From Rhodohalobacter halophilus (lineage in GTDB: Bacteria; Bacteroidota; Rhodothermia; Balneolales; Balneolaceae): a DNA stretch of 64,000 nt. Of the stretch, positions 60,869 through 64,000 are shown in pieces (within the stretch, counting starts at the first letter, position 1; each line of letters begins with the position of its first letter). Below the pieces are notes generated by a model, which worked only from the letters and a program-made list of their open reading frames with translations, was not told the DNA's origin and made no database searches. The stretch spans positions 1 to 64,000 of the forward strand of contig NZ_MDWE01000005.1 in the NCBI RefSeq assembly GCF_001715195.1, in the 5' to 3' direction. The position numbers were made by a program, and so were the translations under genes.

Positions 60869-62506
60869 ATGGAATTCGCCTTATTAGATACAATCGTTTT
60901 TGTGGCATATGCCCTGGCTATTGTGGGACTGGGTTTATGGGTGTCGCGGGAGAAAGAGGGATATCAAAAAAATGCGGAAGATTATTTCCTGGCGGGGAAG
61001 TCGCTTCCCTGGTGGGCCATTGGCGCTTCGCTCATCGCGGCCAATATATCGGCTGAACAGATTATCGGGATGTCGGGATCGGGTTTTGCGGTGGGGCTGG
61101 CGATTGCTTCCTACGAATGGATGGCTGCCGTTACGTTGATTATTGTGGGTAAGTATTTCTTGCCCATTTTCATCAAGAAAGAGCTTTTTACCATTCCTGA
61201 GTTTATTGAGTATCGATTTAATACCACGCTTAAAACCATTCTGGCGGTATTCTGGATTGCACTCTTTGTATTCGTCAATCTAACCACGGTGATGTACCTC
61301 GGTGCCCGAGCTATGGATACCATTATGGGAACCGGGGATGGAAGCCTGTTAATTCCCGCGTTGATTGGACTGGCTTTTATTGCTGCGGCTTATTCGTTGT
61401 ATGGAGGTTTGTCGGCAGTTGCCTGGACGGATGTTCTCCAGGTTGTTCTATTGATTATCGGGGGTACGGTTACAACCATTGCAGCCTTGAATCATGTAAC
61501 TCCCGACGGAGGAATTTTGAACGGCATGGTTCATATCTACGATGTTGCGGGCGAGAAGTTTAATATGATTTTGGATAAGTCGAATCCTGAATATTCAAAT
61601 CTGCCCGGAGTTGGAGTGTTAATTGGCGGTTTATGGGTTGCAAACCTCTACTACTGGGGATTTAATCAGTACATCATTCAGCGAACACTGGCTGCCAAAT
61701 CTTTACAGGAAGCTCAGAGAGGAATTATATTTGCAGGCTTTCTGAAACTGATCATCCCTCTGATTGTTGTGATTCCGGGAATCATCGTTTATGTACTCTA
61801 TGTACAGCCGGAAGGAACCACAATCATACCGGGTGTAGCGGATGTGTTTACCAACCCGGATGGGAGTATTGTTTACGATAATGCCTACCCGTGGTTAATC
61901 AGGGTATTTTTAACACCGGGCTTTAAGGGTTTGGTGGTAGCGGCGCTTGCGGCGGCGATTGTCTCCTCGCTGGCATCGATGCTCAATTCCATTGCCACGA
62001 TCTTTACAATGGACATTTATCGTCCATATTTCAACAAAAATGCAACCGATAAGCAAACAGTAAATACCGGTAGAATTACGGCTGCCGTTGCACTGCTTAT
62101 TGCCATTCTGATGGCGCCTCAGCTGGCCAATGTTCCACAGGTGTTTCAATATATCCAGGAGTATACGGGATTGGTGAGTCCCGGTATTTTGGCCGTGTTT
62201 ATTATGGGGCTTTTCTGGAAGAAAACGACGACAAAAGGAGCGATTTACGGTGTGCTTTCATCCATTGTTGTTGCCCTGCTGCTCAAGGTACCGGCGCTTG
62301 AGATGCCATTCCTCGATCAGATGTTCTACACACTCATCATCACCATTGTGATTATTGCAGGAGTAAGTTTGACTACCAATCCATCCGATGAGGATCCGAA
62401 AGCGATTCATACAACTTCAGAGATGTTTAAAACCGGCCCTGCGTTCAATATCGGTGCTTATGCAATATTGATCATTGTAGCGGTTCTCTACGCTGTATTC
62501 TGGTAA
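60869..62506 (+). CDS. Sodium/solute symporter, SSS family (SGLT-like galactose transporter)
   Basis: The 545-residue protein has about fourteen membrane helices. SSS signatures are DYFLAGKSLPWWAIGASLIAANISAEQIIGMSGSGF (residues about 37-72) and LYGGLSAVAWTDVLQ, and a later segment reads AALAAAIVSSLASMLNSIATIFTMDIYRP. The AANIS / GASLIA motif is the one seen in sodium-galactose (vSGLT) and related sugar carriers. Its location between the mutarotase and galK argues for galactose or a galactose-like sugar as substrate, imported with sodium as expected for a marine bacterium. It starts 19 bases after the epimerase gene. Confidence 0.93.
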   Translation: MEFALLDTIVFVAYALAIVGLGLWVSREKEGYQKNAEDYFLAGKSLPWWAIGASLIAANISAEQIIGMSGSGFAVGLAIASYEWMAAVTLIIVGKYFLPIFIKKELFTIPEFIEYRFNTTLKTILAVFWIALFVFVNLTTVMYLGARAMDTIMGTGDGSLLIPALIGLAFIAAAYSLYGGLSAVAWTDVLQVVLLIIGGTVTTIAALNHVTPDGGILNGMVHIYDVAGEKFNMILDKSNPEYSNLPGVGVLIGGLWVANLYYWGFNQYIIQRTLAAKSLQEAQRGIIFAGFLKLIIPLIVVIPGIIVYVLYVQPEGTTIIPGVADVFTNPDGSIVYDNAYPWLIRVFLTPGFKGLVVAALAAAIVSSLASMLNSIATIFTMDIYRPYFNKNATDKQTVNTGRITAAVALLIAILMAPQLANVPQVFQYIQEYTGLVSPGILAVFIMGLFWKKTTTKGAIYGVLSSIVVALLLKVPALEMPFLDQMFYTLIITIVIIAGVSLTTNPSDEDPKAIHTTSEMFKTGPAFNIGAYAILIIVAVLYAVFW

Positions 62507-62527
62507 CGAAAAAAATTCAACGCATAA

Positions 62528-63703
62528 ATGATTGAACAGATTGAATTTGAGTTTCAAAAAAGATTCGGTGATCAATATCTGATCATCGAAGCCCCCGGAC
62601 GGGTAAACCTGATTGGAGAGCATACCGATTATAATGACGGATTTGTACTCCCCGCCGCGATTGATAAGGCAATTTGGCTCGCCATGAATTTAAATGATAC
62701 AGGGCGAATTCGACTCTTTTCAGTGGATATGAATGAAGAGTATGATGTAGAACTTACTTCCAGTCTCCAAAAATCAGGAATGGGTTGGCCCGATTATATT
62801 CTGGGAGTAGTGGATCAGCTTCGAAAACATGGAATGAACAGCGTGGGGTTCGACTGCGTGTTTGGCGGAAATGTGCCAATCGGGGCCGGGCTTTCATCCT
62901 CAGCCGCTCTCGAGGGCGGGGTTCTCTATGGATTGGCTGAATTGAATGGATGGAAAATCTCTACCATGAATATGGCTCAGATAGCTCAAAAAGCTGAGAA
63001 TGAATTTGTGGGAGTCCAGTGCGGTATCATGGATCAATTTGCCAGTATAAATGGAAAAGAATCCCACGCCTTGAAGCTGGATTGCCGTACTCTGGAGTAT
63101 GATAAAATTCCATTTCGCGACCCCGATTTTAAAATTGTACTGTGCGATACCGGAGTTCGCCGTGAACTTACGGGCTCTGAGTATAATGTCCGCAGAACAC
63201 AGTGTGAGGAGGGAGTTTCTATTATTCAAAAGTCACACCCGCAAGTGAAAAAACTTCGGGATGTAACTATTGAAATGCTGGAAGAGTATATAGATCAGAT
63301 GGATGATGTTGTTTACAAGCGATGTAAATTTGTGATTGAAGAGAACCGGCGTGTGTTGGATGCATGTGATGATCTTGAGCAAGACAACATCGGTGCATTT
63401 GGGGAGAAGATGTTTCAGTCTCATCAAGGGTTGCAGCACAAATTTGAGGTAAGCTGCAAGGAGCTGGATATCTTGGTTGAGGTTGCAAAAAAAGTGGAAG
63501 GCGTGATCGGCTCAAGGATGATGGGCGGCGGATTTGGCGGCTGTACCATCAACCTGGTACGGACCAATACAGTAGAGCAGTTTAAGCAGGAAGTTTCGAG
63601 AGATTATTTGAAACAAACCGGGCTTAAGGTGGAAATATATGAGACAACCATTTCGGATGGAACGCGCGTCATCAAGTCAACAGAGAAACAAACGACCGAA
63701 TAA
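62528..63703 (+). CDS. galK: Galactokinase
   Basis: The 391-residue GHMP kinase has the galactokinase signature APGRVNLIGEHTDYNDGFVLPAAI (residues 22-45, split here as APGRVNLIGEHTDYND), the ATP loop GNVPIGAGLSSSAALEGG (about 118-135), and the catalytic-base region GVQCGIMDQFAS. MMGGGFGGCTINLV forms the C-terminal glycine motif. It phosphorylates galactose to galactose 1-phosphate. It begins 21 bases after the symporter gene and precedes galT by 12 bases, the normal Leloir order. Confidence 0.97.
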   Translation: MIEQIEFEFQKRFGDQYLIIEAPGRVNLIGEHTDYNDGFVLPAAIDKAIWLAMNLNDTGRIRLFSVDMNEEYDVELTSSLQKSGMGWPDYILGVVDQLRKHGMNSVGFDCVFGGNVPIGAGLSSSAALEGGVLYGLAELNGWKISTMNMAQIAQKAENEFVGVQCGIMDQFASINGKESHALKLDCRTLEYDKIPFRDPDFKIVLCDTGVRRELTGSEYNVRRTQCEEGVSIIQKSHPQVKKLRDVTIEMLEEYIDQMDDVVYKRCKFVIEENRRVLDACDDLEQDNIGAFGEKMFQSHQGLQHKFEVSCKELDILVEVAKKVEGVIGSRMMGGGFGGCTINLVRTNTVEQFKQEVSRDYLKQTGLKVEIYETTISDGTRVIKSTEKQTTE

Positions 63704-63715
63704 AATTAAAGAATT

Positions 63716-64000
63716 ATGAAGCTAGATCTGTCAAATCATCCGCATCGAAGGTACAATCCGTTAACCGGTGAGTGGGTTCAGGTTTCGCCACATCGCACCA
63801 AGCGACCGTGGCAGGGCAAGCAGGAGAATGTCCCTCAGGAGAAGAAACCGGAATATGATCCGAATTGTTATCTCTGTCCCGGAAATTCGCGTGCCGGAGG
63901 TGCACATAATGAGGACTACAAATCGACTTTTGTTTTTGATAACGATTTCAGCGCGCTTTTACCCAATACGCCAAATGAGGAGTACAACAAAAATGATCTG
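63716..64000 (+). CDS. galT: Galactose-1-phosphate uridylyltransferase (N-terminal part, truncated by window edge)
   Basis: The frame from ATG 63716 runs open for 95 codons to the window end. It starts [32 protein letters not shown] and has [12 protein letters not shown], the zinc-binding or structural loop of GalT, then [11 protein letters not shown]. GalT moves UMP from UDP-glucose to galactose 1-phosphate. The remaining two thirds, including the catalytic HxH histidines, lie beyond the window. It follows galK by 12 bases. Confidence 0.93.
   Translation, partial: MKLDLSNHPHRRYNPLTGEWVQVSPHRTKRPWQGKQENVPQEKKPEYDPNCYLCPGNSRAGGAHNEDYKSTFVFDNDFSALLPNTPNEEYNKNDL

Overview
The window reads as a chromosomal segment of a marine or halophilic member of the Bacteroidota/FCB group, most like the Balneolales (Balneola, Gracilimonas, Rhodohalobacter type). 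This is inferred from several traits together: promoters of the form TTG-N19/20-TAnnTTT, few Shine-Dalgarno sites, an STN-domain TonB receptor driven by an ECF sigma/FecR pair, a fused 2-oxoacid dehydrogenase E1 alpha-beta protein, serine palmitoyltransferase, and a CtaA/CtaB pair. No phage, integrase, transposase, CRISPR array or rRNA was seen. Most of the window is core chromosome, with a few accessory islands.

Layout. 1-7161: a truncated secreted beta-propeller/Ig-like protein and an SDR epimerase-like gene on the minus strand, diverging from two GT4 glycosyltransferases, serine palmitoyltransferase and a GNAT-fold acyltransferase. Together these look like a compact sphingolipid (glyco-ceramide) locus. 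7307-16873: fumarase, E1 alpha-beta fusion, heme A synthesis (ctaB, ctaA), a MerR regulator, a polyprenyl-phosphate glycosyltransferase coupled to a methyltransferase, and an M20 peptidase. 16874-18311: four minus-strand tRNAs (Pro, Arg, Cys, Glu) embedded in decayed tRNA copies and short palindromic repeats. 18312-31422: a GT2, a secreted protein, clpC, gpmI, rpsT, cmk, rpsA, a small conserved-looking protein, a MoxR ATPase, uppP and an isolated nuoJ-nuoK pair.

31500-41422: two genes broken by single lesions (a phosphatase/beta-barrel fusion with a frameshift in a 7-G run, and an HTTM/gamma-carboxylase-like gene with an in-frame TAG) flank a poly-Asp lipoprotein. They are followed by a four-gene minus-strand operon of ECF sigma, a lipoprotein with three DUF5666-like repeats, FecR and a TonB receptor. 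41657-53796: EttA, a YgjP-type peptidase, a tandem universal stress protein, a CDP-alcohol phosphatidyltransferase, two unknown membrane proteins, PBP1A, a FetAB-like ABC exporter and a lipoprotein amidase.

53965-64000: a galactan/galactose locus. It has a LacI regulator with a visible promoter and operator, a GH53 endo-galactanase, a GH2 beta-galactosidase, a second GH53, an aldose epimerase, a sodium/solute symporter, galK and the start of galT. The genes form a complete route: polymer cleavage outside the cytoplasm, uptake of galactose through the symporter, then the Leloir pathway. No SusC/SusD pair lies inside the window.
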